DNA of 16,882 nucleotides from Anaerolineaceae bacterium (GCA_011620505.1 WOZA01000115.1:1-16882); one strand, 5' to 3'. Positions 1 through 7,962 are shown, numbered from the stretch's first letter. The notes: a model not told the origin generated them from the letters alone. Numbers and translations are program-made.

Positions 1-69
1 ATCAGCAGTGATGTCCTCCTCAAATATGAAATCAAATGGGTTCGCCCTGCACAGGAGACCGCCCAATGA
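1..69 (+). CDS. BMP-type ABC transporter permease, 3' end only
   Basis: The frame starting at base 1 is open to the TGA at 67-69 and encodes 22 residues ending in a basic/aromatic tail (KYEIKWVRPAQETAQ). Its stop overlaps the start of the next gene as ATGA, a classic translational-coupling arrangement. ABC importers of the BMP (basic membrane protein, nucleoside/purine) family have two adjacent permease genes in this order, and the first commonly ends in a short charged cytoplasmic tail of this kind. I infer that this is the NupP/YufP-like partner of the following permease. The rest of the gene lies outside the window, so the assignment rests on position, overlap and tail character rather than on a domain. 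Confidence 0.6.
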   Translation: MSSDVLLKYEIKWVRPAQETAQ

Positions 70-1031
70 ACTGGATTGAAATCTTCCGCTCCGGAATTTC
101 CACCGGCACAGTTTTGCTCATCGCTGCCATCGGCGAGATCCTGACCGAACGCGCGGGCATCCAAAACCTGGGTGTTGAAGGCATGATGCTCGTGGGCGCC
201 ATGGCAGGCTTTAGGGTTGCCTTCACCACCGGTAATGTCTGGCTTGGTCTGCTGGCTGCCATCGCCGCGGGAGGACTGCTGAGCCTTGCCCACGCCGTTG
301 TCACCATCCATTTTCAAGCCGATCAAACCGTCAGCGGGCTCTCGCTCACCTTTCTGGGCACAGGACTGGCGTTGGTCCTGGGAGATGGACTCACCGGTCA
401 GACTGCGCCCGTCATCCCCCACGCCAGCATCCCTCTGCTCTCGCAGATCCCATATCTCGGTCCGATTGCCTTTGCTGATCACAACCTGTTGGTCTATTTT
501 GGCTACTTGCTGGTGCCGGTTGTCACGTATTTCATCAACAAAACCCGTCCGGGTCTCCATCTGCGCGCTGTGGGGGAAAACCCTGCTGCTGCTGACACGT
601 TGGGCGTCAATATCTACCGCACCCGCTATCTGTATACCTTCATCGGGGGATGTTTTGCGGGATTGGCTGGGGCTGCTATCAGCGTTGCCATTGCCCCGGG
701 ATGGTACTCGAATTTGACCGTCAATGGACAGGGCTGGATTGCGGTGGCGCTGGTGATTTTTGCTCATTGGAACCCCTGGCGGGCGGCTTTGGGCGGTTAC
801 TTGTTTGGTATTTTACGCCGCTTCACGCTCGATCTGCAGGGCCCGAGAATTTTGTTTGGGGTGGCGAACCCGTTCTTCTTTAATACGAACCTGGTTTTCT
901 TCCTGCAGATGACGCCTTATATCCTGACGATCATCGCCCTGATTTGGGGCAGCTCCGCGGCACGCAAGAAGCGCATCGGCGCTCCCGCCGCCCTGGGCAC
1001 CCCCTACCAGCGGGGGGAAAGAGGGTTGTAG
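66..1031 (+). CDS. BMP-family (nucleoside/purine-type) ABC transporter permease
   Basis: A 321-residue polytopic membrane protein of the BPD_transp_2 family, the second permease of BMP-type importers (NupQ/YufQ class), which take up nucleosides or related compounds with a lipoprotein binding protein and a double-domain ATPase. Visible family signs are GIQNLGVEGMMLVGA near residues 31-45, the cytoplasmic AVGENPAAADTLGVN loop that contacts the ATPase (about residues 177-191), GWIAVALVIFAHWNPWRAALGG, and the C-terminal IGAPAALGTPYQRGER. Length is normal for the family. The ATG at 66 is chosen over an in-frame GTG/ATG at 36 because AGGAG at 53-57 sits 8 bases before it and because it makes the ATGA overlap with the upstream permease. 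It is probably the last gene of its operon. The substrate is inferred from the family only. Confidence 0.88.
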   Translation: MNWIEIFRSGISTGTVLLIAAIGEILTERAGIQNLGVEGMMLVGAMAGFRVAFTTGNVWLGLLAAIAAGGLLSLAHAVVTIHFQADQTVSGLSLTFLGTGLALVLGDGLTGQTAPVIPHASIPLLSQIPYLGPIAFADHNLLVYFGYLLVPVVTYFINKTRPGLHLRAVGENPAAADTLGVNIYRTRYLYTFIGGCFAGLAGAAISVAIAPGWYSNLTVNGQGWIAVALVIFAHWNPWRAALGGYLFGILRRFTLDLQGPRILFGVANPFFFNTNLVFFLQMTPYILTIIALIWGSSAARKKRIGAPAALGTPYQRGERGL

Positions 1032-1047
1032 CGGCATAGCTTGCCGC
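1031..1047 (+). terminator. short GC hairpin after the permease operon, weak terminator candidate
   Basis: GCGGCA (1031-1036) and TGCCGC (1042-1047) form a 6-bp perfect stem around a 5-base loop, starting on the last base of the permease stop codon. The bases after it (TTATAAG) are only slightly T-rich, so this is not a textbook intrinsic terminator. Its position at the end of the operon and before a regulator gene makes termination or 3'-end protection plausible. Confidence 0.35.
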
Positions 1048-1113
1048 TTATAAGTGGCTGTGGTCCTGGGGAGGGCTGTGAAGGGTCACGGTAGATGATA
1101 AAATAAAGTTCTG

Positions 1114-4100
1114 ATGACTCACAGAAACCAAATTATTCTGAGTCAGCTCACACCGCCGGCGCAGAAAAGTTCCATTCTTGACCGTCCGAGGGTGCTTCAA
1201 CTGCTGAAGCAGAGCCTTGACTACCCTCTGACCACCTTGGTCACAGAGACGGGTTATGGCAAAACAACTTCGGCTCTCAGCCTGATCAAATCCACCAGGC
1301 TGCCATATTTTTGGTATACCATTTCGCGCAATGAATGCGATCCGCGTTTGTTCCTGACATATCTCTGTTCTGCTTTCAATCAACAGGGTCACAAGATTGG
1401 TCTCCCGGCACTGCGGGTGCTGGAAGACAGCGATGTTGACCTGCAGGAATGCCTCATCACGCTGATAAACTCCATTGCTTCCTTATTAAAAGAGGAAGCC
1501 CTCTTTGTGCTGGATGATTTCCAGAGTCTGGATGAGTCGGATGAGATTCTGGGCATGATGGATTGGTTTATCGAGCATCTGCCAGCCAACCTGCACGTGA
1601 TGATCCTGAGCCGCACACAACCCGAATTTCCTTCTATCAACAAATGGCGCGTTAAGGGCAGGCTGCTGGAGATCGATAAGGATACTCTCAGCTTTTCTCC
1701 GGATGAAACCGACCAGTTGTATCGCTCAACTTATCAATTGAACCTGCCCAAGGATGCCCTTACCAGGCTGTATCAGCGCACCGAAGGCTGGGCAATTGGG
1801 CTGCAGGTGGTTTGGCAATCGATTAAAGCCTTGCCAAACATGTCTTTGGAGAGCCTGCTCGAAGAGGAGAGCGGCAGCTCGCTGGGAAACTTATTTGAAT
1901 ATCTCGCGGATGAAGTGCTGAATAGGCAATCCGAAGAGCGGCAGGATTTTCTGATCAAAACCTCGGTGCTGCAATTCCTGGATAGTGATACCTGCGACTT
2001 TTTACTTGACCGTCAAAACAGCGCAGACACGCTGAGTGATCTGTTCCGCTCAGGCTTGTTCATCGAGCAAATGAAACCCGATGTGTTCCGCTACCATCAC
2101 ATTTTCAGGGAGTTTCTGCTCAGCCGGCTTTCGAAGAATGAAGAGCTCAAGAAAGGGCTGCATCGAAAATTAGCCAGCTATTTCAGCGCGCATCATTACT
2201 GGGAGCAAGCCATTTCGCACTTGATCTCCGCAGAGGATTTTGGCAGGCTGCGCCAAATTTTGGATGAGGTCGGTGAGCGTTTGCTACAGTCCGGTCTTAA
2301 GCAGAGCATTCGTTATTGGCTTGGGAAGCTGCCCGCAGATGAAATGAGCCAATACCCCTACGGGAATTATCTGTTGGGGGAGGTGGAACGCACAGAAGCA
2401 AACTTCGACATGGCGCTTGAGTACTACCGCGCGGCGCAGCGTTTATACCAGAATCTCGGAAATACCTGGGGGGTGAGCCTGGCAGTGCGCGGACAAGCCC
2501 AGGTCTACCTGGACACGCTGCGCCCGGTGAACGCCGAGCAATTTCTCGACCGGGCACTGGAGTTGCTCGACCCAGTGGTGTATCCATTGGAAGTCTCCGG
2601 TTTACTGACTCAAATTGCTGAGAACCAGGTCAACAAAGGGGCCATGCTCGAAGCCGAGAAGAGTCTGCAGAAGGCGCGCCAGCTTTCTTCGATGTACGCC
2701 GAAGCACAGGCGTATATTGAGGCTCGCTTGCTCTTGCGGACCGGACGGTTGGATGAAGGGCTGCAATTGCTGGCAAAACTTGAGCCCGGAACCGCCGAAC
2801 AACGAATAGTTAGACCACAACGATTCCACCGCGAAGCGACCCTCTTACTGTCACTCTTTCATTCTTTGCGGGGAGATTATGTCAGCGCACGGCATTATGC
2901 CGAAATGGGATTGCAGGTATCACGGCAGTTACAAGCGAATTACGTGGAGGCTGTTGCCAAGGTCCGTCTAGGGCACGCCCTGCAGCTGGATCTGACCCAG
3001 GGCTTGGACGCGCAGGGAGTGCAGGAAATTCGGGAATTGTATGAATTCGCGATCGAGCATGTGGATATCGTACGGATTCATGTGGAGCCGCTATGGGGTC
3101 TCTGCCGGTTGGTTGGGTATGCCGGCAGCCTGGATGAGGCCAAACGCATTGGGGATCGCGCCTTGTTAATTGCTGCCAATGCCGGAGATGAGTGGATTGG
3201 GTTGATGGTGAGGATCTCCTTAAGCGCTGCTTTGGCGATGGGCGGGGAATTCGAAGCCGCGAGCAGTATCCTTTCGGTAGCGGATTCACTGGCAAAGAAG
3301 TTGAATGATAACCTGGCCAGGACGGCGGCTTTACTTTGGGAAGCGTACACGGCCGACAAACAGGGGTACAAGAGTTCCGCGCTGCTATTCCTTGAGCAGG
3401 GCTTGGAAATGGTGCAGAAACATCAATACCAATTCCTGCTGACGCGTGGTTCTTTCCTGGGACCGGATGATCCGTTTGTATTCTATCCGTTGGTACTGCG
3501 CGCGCGGGAAATAGGGTTGCTACCGGATTTAATCAACCAAATCCTCAAGGATATTCCTGTTAGTGTGGGCAATTATCTTCCTGGTTACTCCCTGAGTCTG
3601 AATTTGTTTGGCGGGTTTGAGGCGAGAAAGGGAAAGCACCTGATACCTGCGGACCAATGGAAAAGGGAGAAGGCCCGCCAACTCCTGCAGGCGCTGGCGG
3701 TCAACTCGGGGAAAGGGATGAGTAAAGAGCAGCTGGCAGTTCTTTTTTGGCCGGATGCGGATGAATCTACTGCTGCCAACAACTTCAAAGTAACCCTTAG
3801 CTCGCTGAACCAGACGCTGGAGCCAGACCGTCCACCCAAGGAAGCCGCACAGTTTGTCATCCGTAATGGTGAACAATACCAACTGAATCCGCAGATGAGA
3901 ATCAATCTGGACACCGAGCAATTTGAAAAACTGGCTTTGAGTCAGCGAGGGGAAGATAAAGAACGGGCGCTGGCTCTCTACAAAGGAAGAATGCTCGAGG
4001 GGGAGCAGTTACAGGAAGCTTTCATGCCTGAAGTGCAGTATTACCACCGCCTCTACCTGGATTGCCTGGGCAAAGTAATCGAAGCGGCAATCGCGGGCAA

Positions 4101-4314
4101 GGATTTCGATAAAGGGCTTGAACTAAGTAACCGTATGGTCAGGCAGGAGCCACTGCTGGAAGTGGGGTATCAGTATCAGATGCGGATCTATCATGCCCTG
4201 GGAAACATCAGCATGGTGCGCAAGGTCTATAACCAGGCGATGGACATTGGCCGTAAAATTTATGGGGTGGAGTCAAGTAACCTGCGGGCTTTATTTCAGG
4301 AATTGACAAGTTAA
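1114..4314 (+). CDS. MalT-like STAND ATPase/TPR regulator with SARP-type (OmpR wHTH + BTAD) output domain
   Basis: A 1066-residue cytoplasmic signal-transducing transcription regulator. The N-terminus carries the MalT-type lead-in (LSQLTPPAQ, residues 9-17), a Walker A-like loop TETGYGKTT (44-52), Walker B LFVLDDF (130-136), a sensor-like SRTQP (166-170) and the conserved EGWAIGLQV stretch (about 224-232). Residues about 400-820 are Ala/Leu-rich helical repeats of TPR type, including NFDMALEYYRAAQRLYQNLG. From about residue 826 an OmpR-like winged helix begins (LNLFGGFEARKG, then KARQLLQALAV and EQLAVLFWPDAD), and from about 929 to the end there is a BTAD domain. Classical MalT ends in a LuxR helix-turn-helix; here a SARP-type output replaces it. 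Such proteins act as ATP- and ligand-controlled activators. Being immediately upstream and codirectional, it may control the acyl-CoA/importer block; this is inference. The start at 1114 lacks a clear Shine-Dalgarno. Confidence 0.85.
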   Translation: MTHRNQIILSQLTPPAQKSSILDRPRVLQLLKQSLDYPLTTLVTETGYGKTTSALSLIKSTRLPYFWYTISRNECDPRLFLTYLCSAFNQQGHKIGLPALRVLEDSDVDLQECLITLINSIASLLKEEALFVLDDFQSLDESDEILGMMDWFIEHLPANLHVMILSRTQPEFPSINKWRVKGRLLEIDKDTLSFSPDETDQLYRSTYQLNLPKDALTRLYQRTEGWAIGLQVVWQSIKALPNMSLESLLEEESGSSLGNLFEYLADEVLNRQSEERQDFLIKTSVLQFLDSDTCDFLLDRQNSADTLSDLFRSGLFIEQMKPDVFRYHHIFREFLLSRLSKNEELKKGLHRKLASYFSAHHYWEQAISHLISAEDFGRLRQILDEVGERLLQSGLKQSIRYWLGKLPADEMSQYPYGNYLLGEVERTEANFDMALEYYRAAQRLYQNLGNTWGVSLAVRGQAQVYLDTLRPVNAEQFLDRALELLDPVVYPLEVSGLLTQIAENQVNKGAMLEAEKSLQKARQLSSMYAEAQAYIEARLLLRTGRLDEGLQLLAKLEPGTAEQRIVRPQRFHREATLLLSLFHSLRGDYVSARHYAEMGLQVSRQLQANYVEAVAKVRLGHALQLDLTQGLDAQGVQEIRELYEFAIEHVDIVRIHVEPLWGLCRLVGYAGSLDEAKRIGDRALLIAANAGDEWIGLMVRISLSAALAMGGEFEAASSILSVADSLAKKLNDNLARTAALLWEAYTADKQGYKSSALLFLEQGLEMVQKHQYQFLLTRGSFLGPDDPFVFYPLVLRAREIGLLPDLINQILKDIPVSVGNYLPGYSLSLNLFGGFEARKGKHLIPADQWKREKARQLLQALAVNSGKGMSKEQLAVLFWPDADESTAANNFKVTLSSLNQTLEPDRPPKEAAQFVIRNGEQYQLNPQMRINLDTEQFEKLALSQRGEDKERALALYKGRMLEGEQLQEAFMPEVQYYHRLYLDCLGKVIEAAIAGKDFDKGLELSNRMVRQEPLLEVGYQYQMRIYHALGNISMVRKVYNQAMDIGRKIYGVESSNLRALFQELTS

Positions 4315-4382
4315 AGGGGACACCCTCAATTCGCCTTCTATAAAAAATCTCTTCACAAAAAGGTTAAATTTTGGTGAGATTT

Positions 4383-4398
4383 GTTACCGATTTGTAAC
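4383..4398. promoter_or_regulatory. palindromic operator candidate overlapping a possible -35 box
   Basis: GTTAC-N6-GTAAC is a perfect 5+5 inverted repeat (4383-4387 and 4394-4398) in the 158-base gap before the dehydrogenase gene. Spacing of half-sites by about one helical turn is typical of a dimeric regulator site. A weak sigma70-like promoter can be drawn with TTGTAA at 4392-4397 and AAGAAT at 4415-4420, 17 bases apart, so the palindrome would overlap its -35 box. Another inverted repeat, AAATCTC (4345-4351) and GAGATTT (4376-4382), lies just upstream. The gap otherwise holds no gene. This is the most likely promoter region for the block that starts at 4473. Confidence 0.35.
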
Positions 4399-4472
4399 CC
4401 CATGCCAGTAAACTAAGAATGCTGGATATTTCCGTTAATAATTTCTGGAAAAATTGAATAAAGGAGACTGGA

Positions 4473-5237
4473 ATGCGTTTGCAAGACAAAGTTTGTATCA
4501 TCACTGGTGGTGCCGCTGGAATCGGCAAAGCAACGGCTGAAAAATTCGCAGCCGAAGGCGCAAAAGTAGTGATCTGCGATGTGAATGAGGAAGCTGGCAA
4601 AGCATTGGCTGAACAATTGGGCAATGATGCCGGTTTTTGGAAAGTCAATGTGGTCAACCGCCAGGAAGTCCAGGCATGGATCGATGAAGTTGCTGCGAAG
4701 TACGGCAGGATTGATGTTTTGATCAACAATGCCGGCATCACGCGCGACAGCCAGTTCGTGAAGTTTAAGGATGGCGAAGTGGTCGGCCAGATGAGTGAAG
4801 AAGCCTTCGATGCTGTGGTTGCGGTCAACCTGAAAGGTGTCTTCAATTGCACACAGGCTGTGGTGCCTTACATGATCAAGCAGGGCGGTGGCGCAATCGT
4901 GAGCGCCTCCAGCGTTGTGGGGCTGTATGGCAACTTTGGTCAGACTAACTATGCCGCGACTAAATTCGGGGTAATTGGTATGACCAAGACCTGGGCGAGA
5001 GAACTGGGTAAATACCAGATCCGCGTTAATGCTGTCGCTCCCGGCTTCATCCTGACCGAAATGGTCCTGAAGATGCCCGAGAATGTGCTTGCCGGTATGG
5101 CTGCGAATACTCCTCTGAAGCGGCTTGGCAAGCCAGAAGAAATCGCCAACGTGTATGCCTGGTTGGCAAGTGACGAGGCATCTTACATTCACGGCGCGGT
5201 GATCAGTGTGGACGGCGGCATCGTTTTGGGAACATAG
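4473..5237 (+). CDS. short-chain dehydrogenase/reductase, FabG/3-hydroxyacyl-CoA dehydrogenase type
   Basis: A 254-residue classical SDR that interconverts 3-hydroxyacyl and 3-oxoacyl thioesters (or a related alcohol/ketone pair) with a nicotinamide cofactor in the cytoplasm. The Rossmann glycine motif is TGGAAGIG (11-18), followed by NNAG (85-88), the structural Asn119, and the catalytic Ser147, Tyr160 and Lys164 (YAATK). The C-terminal half has PGFILTEM and DGG. Asp36 at the end of the second beta strand is the position where an acidic residue usually selects NAD(H) over NADP(H), which would suit an oxidative, catabolic role rather than fatty-acid synthesis; this is inference. The ATG at 4473 is preceded by AAGGAG at 4461-4466, 6 bases away. 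It is the first gene of the acyl-CoA block. Family call is secure; the substrate is not known. Confidence 0.9.
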   Translation: MRLQDKVCIITGGAAGIGKATAEKFAAEGAKVVICDVNEEAGKALAEQLGNDAGFWKVNVVNRQEVQAWIDEVAAKYGRIDVLINNAGITRDSQFVKFKDGEVVGQMSEEAFDAVVAVNLKGVFNCTQAVVPYMIKQGGGAIVSASSVVGLYGNFGQTNYAATKFGVIGMTKTWARELGKYQIRVNAVAPGFILTEMVLKMPENVLAGMAANTPLKRLGKPEEIANVYAWLASDEASYIHGAVISVDGGIVLGT

Positions 5238-5289
5238 TTGAGCCCTCACCATCATCGAAGAGCAACTATCAACTGAAAGGAAAAAGAAC

Positions 5290-6297
5290 ATGACTCGTTA
5301 CGCGACCATTTTAGGAACCGGGATGTACATTCCCGAAAATGAAATCACTAATGAAACTTTTGCTCAATGGATGGGTGAGGTCAACCCAAAACTGGCAGAG
5401 GTTGTTTTCAAGTTTGAGAATAGCAGTGGGATTAAGACCCGATTTTACGCCCCGGATGACTGGGCGACTTCGGACCTGGCGACAGAAGCAGGAAAAGCAG
5501 CCATCGCTGACGCCGGGTTGACCCCTGAGGATATTGATCTGGTGATAGTGGGCACTGACAGCCCGGATTACATCACTCCAGCCACATCTGTTGTTACCCA
5601 ATACAAACTTGGTTGTGTCAACGCCGGCACATGGGATGTTGGATGCGCCTGCGCCTCCTTCCCAACCGCTCTGACACAGGCTGCCGGCTTGATCGCCACT
5701 AATCCGCATCTGAAATACATCCTTGTGATCGGTGCTTACATGATGCACAAACTTTCCGACAACAAGCACGATGTCACCGCCTTCTTCTACGGTGATGGCG
5801 CTGGTGCGGCGGTCGTCGGCGCAGCGGATAAGCCTGGTTTTGTGTCCAGTTCGATTAAAGCCGATGGCTCCTACCATAAGCACTGGGGAATTTACTCCGG
5901 TGGCACTTACGAACCTGCCACGGTCGAGAGCGTCGAAGCTGGCCGCACCAAAGTGAGACTGCTTACGCCTTTCCCCGCGTCGGTTAATCACGAAGGCTGG
6001 CCGGCCCGCGTGCGCGAATGCGCTGCCAACGGCGGGTTCGAGCTGAGCGAGATTGATCACATCATCTTCACCCAGGTGAATCTGAACAGCATTAAGCTGG
6101 TTATGGGCAACCTTGGTCTGCCGGTTGAGAAGGCGCATTATGTGATGGACAAATGGGGCTATATGGGCTCCGCTTGTCTGCCGATCGCTTTCCATGATGC
6201 CGTGAAGTTGGGCAAGATCACTTCTGGTATGCGTGTAGTATTCTGTGGCTCTGGTGTAGGTTACAACCAGGCTGCCGCATGTTTTATTATGCCTTAA
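5290..6297 (+). CDS. KASIII/FabH-like thiolase-fold protein with altered catalytic triad
   Basis: A 335-residue thiolase-superfamily protein of 3-oxoacyl-ACP synthase III type. FabH-like landmarks are GTGMYIPENEITN at the N-terminus, the nucleophile region DVGCACASF with Cys121 aligned to the active-site Cys, FFYGDGAGAAVVG (165-177) and the C-terminal FCGSGVGYNQAAA. Normal FabH enzymes condense an acyl-CoA primer with malonyl-ACP using Cys, His and Asn. Here the PHQAN motif reads FTQVN (260-264), placing Thr261 at the His position, and the YGNTSAAS motif reads WGYMGSAC (289-296), placing Tyr291 at the Asn position. Normal decarboxylative condensation therefore seems unlikely. It could be an acyltransferase, a retro-Claisen enzyme or a partner of the thiolase and DUF35 proteins downstream. 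RBS AAAGGA at 5276-5281, 8 bases before the ATG. Fold secure, reaction unknown. Confidence 0.85.
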   Translation: MTRYATILGTGMYIPENEITNETFAQWMGEVNPKLAEVVFKFENSSGIKTRFYAPDDWATSDLATEAGKAAIADAGLTPEDIDLVIVGTDSPDYITPATSVVTQYKLGCVNAGTWDVGCACASFPTALTQAAGLIATNPHLKYILVIGAYMMHKLSDNKHDVTAFFYGDGAGAAVVGAADKPGFVSSSIKADGSYHKHWGIYSGGTYEPATVESVEAGRTKVRLLTPFPASVNHEGWPARVRECAANGGFELSEIDHIIFTQVNLNSIKLVMGNLGLPVEKAHYVMDKWGYMGSACLPIAFHDAVKLGKITSGMRVVFCGSGVGYNQAAACFIMP

Positions 6298-6310
6298 TGG
6301 AGGCTGGGTC

Positions 6311-7630
6311 GTGAGCTGGCAAGAAGAGTATAAGCAAAAAACCATTACGATTCCTGAAGCTATTAGCAAAGTCAGCTCAGGGATGACCCTCCAAATTGGC
6401 ATTGCGGCGTCTGAACCCGTGGGTTTGTTGGAGGAGCTTGGAAGGCAGGCTTACCGACTGCAGAATGTCACCACCTGGACCTGTTTACCGATGCGCCCAT
6501 ACGACATCTTCATGAAACCCGAGATGGAAGGGCGCTTTTTTAACGAAAACTGGTTCTACGGCGCGCCTGATCGGGCAGTGCATGGCGAGGGGAGGGTGTC
6601 GTACACGCCCAATAACCTGCATCAAGCTGGTTTTGATAAGCTGCTGGGGCATGGCGGACGGCTCGACATGTTGCTTGGCGTCTGCACACCTCCAAATGCG
6701 GATGGGTTGGTTTCCCTCTCGATGGGTGCGGTCGTTGAGCGCGATATGGTCGACGTGGCAGATCTGGTGATTTTGGAAGTGAACGAAAACCTGCCCTGGA
6801 CAGACGGTGATGTGGTCATCCCAATTTCGTTGGTAGATTACTTTGTACACTTCAACAGTTCCCTGGTGCAGGTACCTGCAGCTGAACCAAACGAGATCGA
6901 CGAACAAATCGGGCGGAATGTGGCGGAGTTTATCGAAGACGGCTGCACTGTCCAGCTGGGCATTGGCAGCATGCCTACAGCTCTGGCTGATTTCATCAGT
7001 GATCGCCGCCATCTTGGGATCCACTCGGAACTACTGGTCGACGGAATTTACAAACTCTGGAAAGCCGGGGCGGCAGATAACAGCCGTAAAACCCTGCATC
7101 CAGGAAAGTATGTGGCTACCTTTGCGATCGGTACACAGCCCCTCTACGATTTTATGAATGACTGCCCGGACGTACTGCTCTTACGGGGTAGTTATGTGAA
7201 TAACCCTTATGTCATCGCGCAAAACTACAAGATGATCAGCATCAATACAGCCATCCAGGTGGATGTGCTTGGGCAGGTTTGTTCCCAAAGCATCGGGACG
7301 CGCCAATTCAGCGGCACTGGCGGTCAGCTTGACACACACCGGGGGGCGCAAATGTCGCAAGGCGGAAAGGGAATCATTGCTCTGCGTTCGACGGCTAAGA
7401 ATGGCACCATTTCGACGATTGTGCCAACCTTGGCTCCAGGCGCAGGCGTGACAGTCCCCAGCCAGGATGTGGACACGATTGTGACCGAGTACGGCAATGC
7501 CCAGTTGCGTGGGCTGTCGGTGAAGAAGCGCATGGAAGCCCTGATCAAGATCGCGCATCCTGATTTCAGGGAGTCGATCCGGGAAGAGTGCCACCGATTG
7601 GGCATTGTACCCGATAAACAGTTCTTTTAA
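6311..7630 (+). CDS. acetyl-CoA hydrolase/transferase family CoA-transferase (4-hydroxybutyrate CoA-transferase type)
   Basis: A 439-residue enzyme that swaps CoA between an acyl-CoA (usually acetyl-CoA) and a free carboxylate through a glutamyl-CoA thioester intermediate. The catalytic Glu is recognisable as Glu240 in LGIHSELLVDG, matching the conserved HSE motif of 4-hydroxybutyrate and butyrate:acetate CoA-transferases. Other family motifs are QLGIGSMPTAL (215-225), FSGTGGQLD (333-341), IVPTLAPGAGVT (370-381) and the C-terminal IAHPDFRESI. Length is normal. The start is GTG at 6311, supported by GGAGG at 6299-6303, 7 bases upstream, directly after the previous stop. It is the only CoA-activating enzyme in the block, as no acyl-CoA ligase is present, so it probably provides entry of the imported carboxylate or exit of the product. 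Acceptor specificity cannot be read from the sequence. Confidence 0.9.
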   Translation: MSWQEEYKQKTITIPEAISKVSSGMTLQIGIAASEPVGLLEELGRQAYRLQNVTTWTCLPMRPYDIFMKPEMEGRFFNENWFYGAPDRAVHGEGRVSYTPNNLHQAGFDKLLGHGGRLDMLLGVCTPPNADGLVSLSMGAVVERDMVDVADLVILEVNENLPWTDGDVVIPISLVDYFVHFNSSLVQVPAAEPNEIDEQIGRNVAEFIEDGCTVQLGIGSMPTALADFISDRRHLGIHSELLVDGIYKLWKAGAADNSRKTLHPGKYVATFAIGTQPLYDFMNDCPDVLLLRGSYVNNPYVIAQNYKMISINTAIQVDVLGQVCSQSIGTRQFSGTGGQLDTHRGAQMSQGGKGIIALRSTAKNGTISTIVPTLAPGAGVTVPSQDVDTIVTEYGNAQLRGLSVKKRMEALIKIAHPDFRESIREECHRLGIVPDKQFF

Positions 7631-7641
7631 GAGGAGATTAG

Positions 7642-7959
7642 ATGGATAAATCATTACTTGGCAAGTGGACAGAGACTGAAGATCAGTCTTACCCCGGTTT
7701 GTTCTTCCTTTTTCTCGAGGATGGCACTTTTGAATCCCACTACGATGCCTTAGGAATCGTTTCAAGCGGGACCTGGCAGGCAGATGAAGGTCTGATTGAT
7801 ATGGACCAGCAGAAACACACTTTCGGTTTGGTTGGGAAGTACGAAGGCTGCTACAAGATAGAAAATAATCTGCTCAAAATGAAATTGGTAGCAGCTGGTG
7901 AACATGCCAGACCAACGGACTTGAATGGCGCTGTCACATATATAAAGGAAGAGGATTAG
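7642..7959 (+). CDS. small lipocalin-like beta-rich protein of unknown function
   Basis: A 105-residue soluble protein with no signal peptide. It alternates short hydrophobic beta-like strands with turns: LLGKWTE near the start, FLFLEDGTFESH, SSGTWQADEGLIDM, YEGCYKIENNLLKMKL. The opening GKW and the later G-T-F / G-T-W pattern resemble small lipocalin-like domains that describe a ligand-binding half-barrel, but I do not recognise a named family. GAGGAG at 7631-7636 lies 5 bases before the ATG; the next gene starts 3 bases after the stop, so it is clearly part of the operon. A role as ligand carrier, chaperone or accessory subunit of a neighbouring acyl-CoA enzyme is possible, but nothing in the sequence shows which. 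Confidence 0.75.
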   Translation: MDKSLLGKWTETEDQSYPGLFFLFLEDGTFESHYDALGIVSSGTWQADEGLIDMDQQKHTFGLVGKYEGCYKIENNLLKMKLVAAGEHARPTDLNGAVTYIKEED

Positions 7960-7962
7960 GGT

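Noticed and set aside
4413..5291. 292-codon open frame on the minus strand opposite the dehydrogenase
   Set aside because: Shadow of a clear SDR gene; low-complexity His/Ser-rich product with no family signature.
5311..6402. 363-codon open frame on the minus strand opposite the KASIII-like gene
   Set aside because: No recognisable motif, Cys/His/Arg-rich composition typical of an antisense shadow, and it lies fully opposite a well-supported plus-strand gene with RBS.
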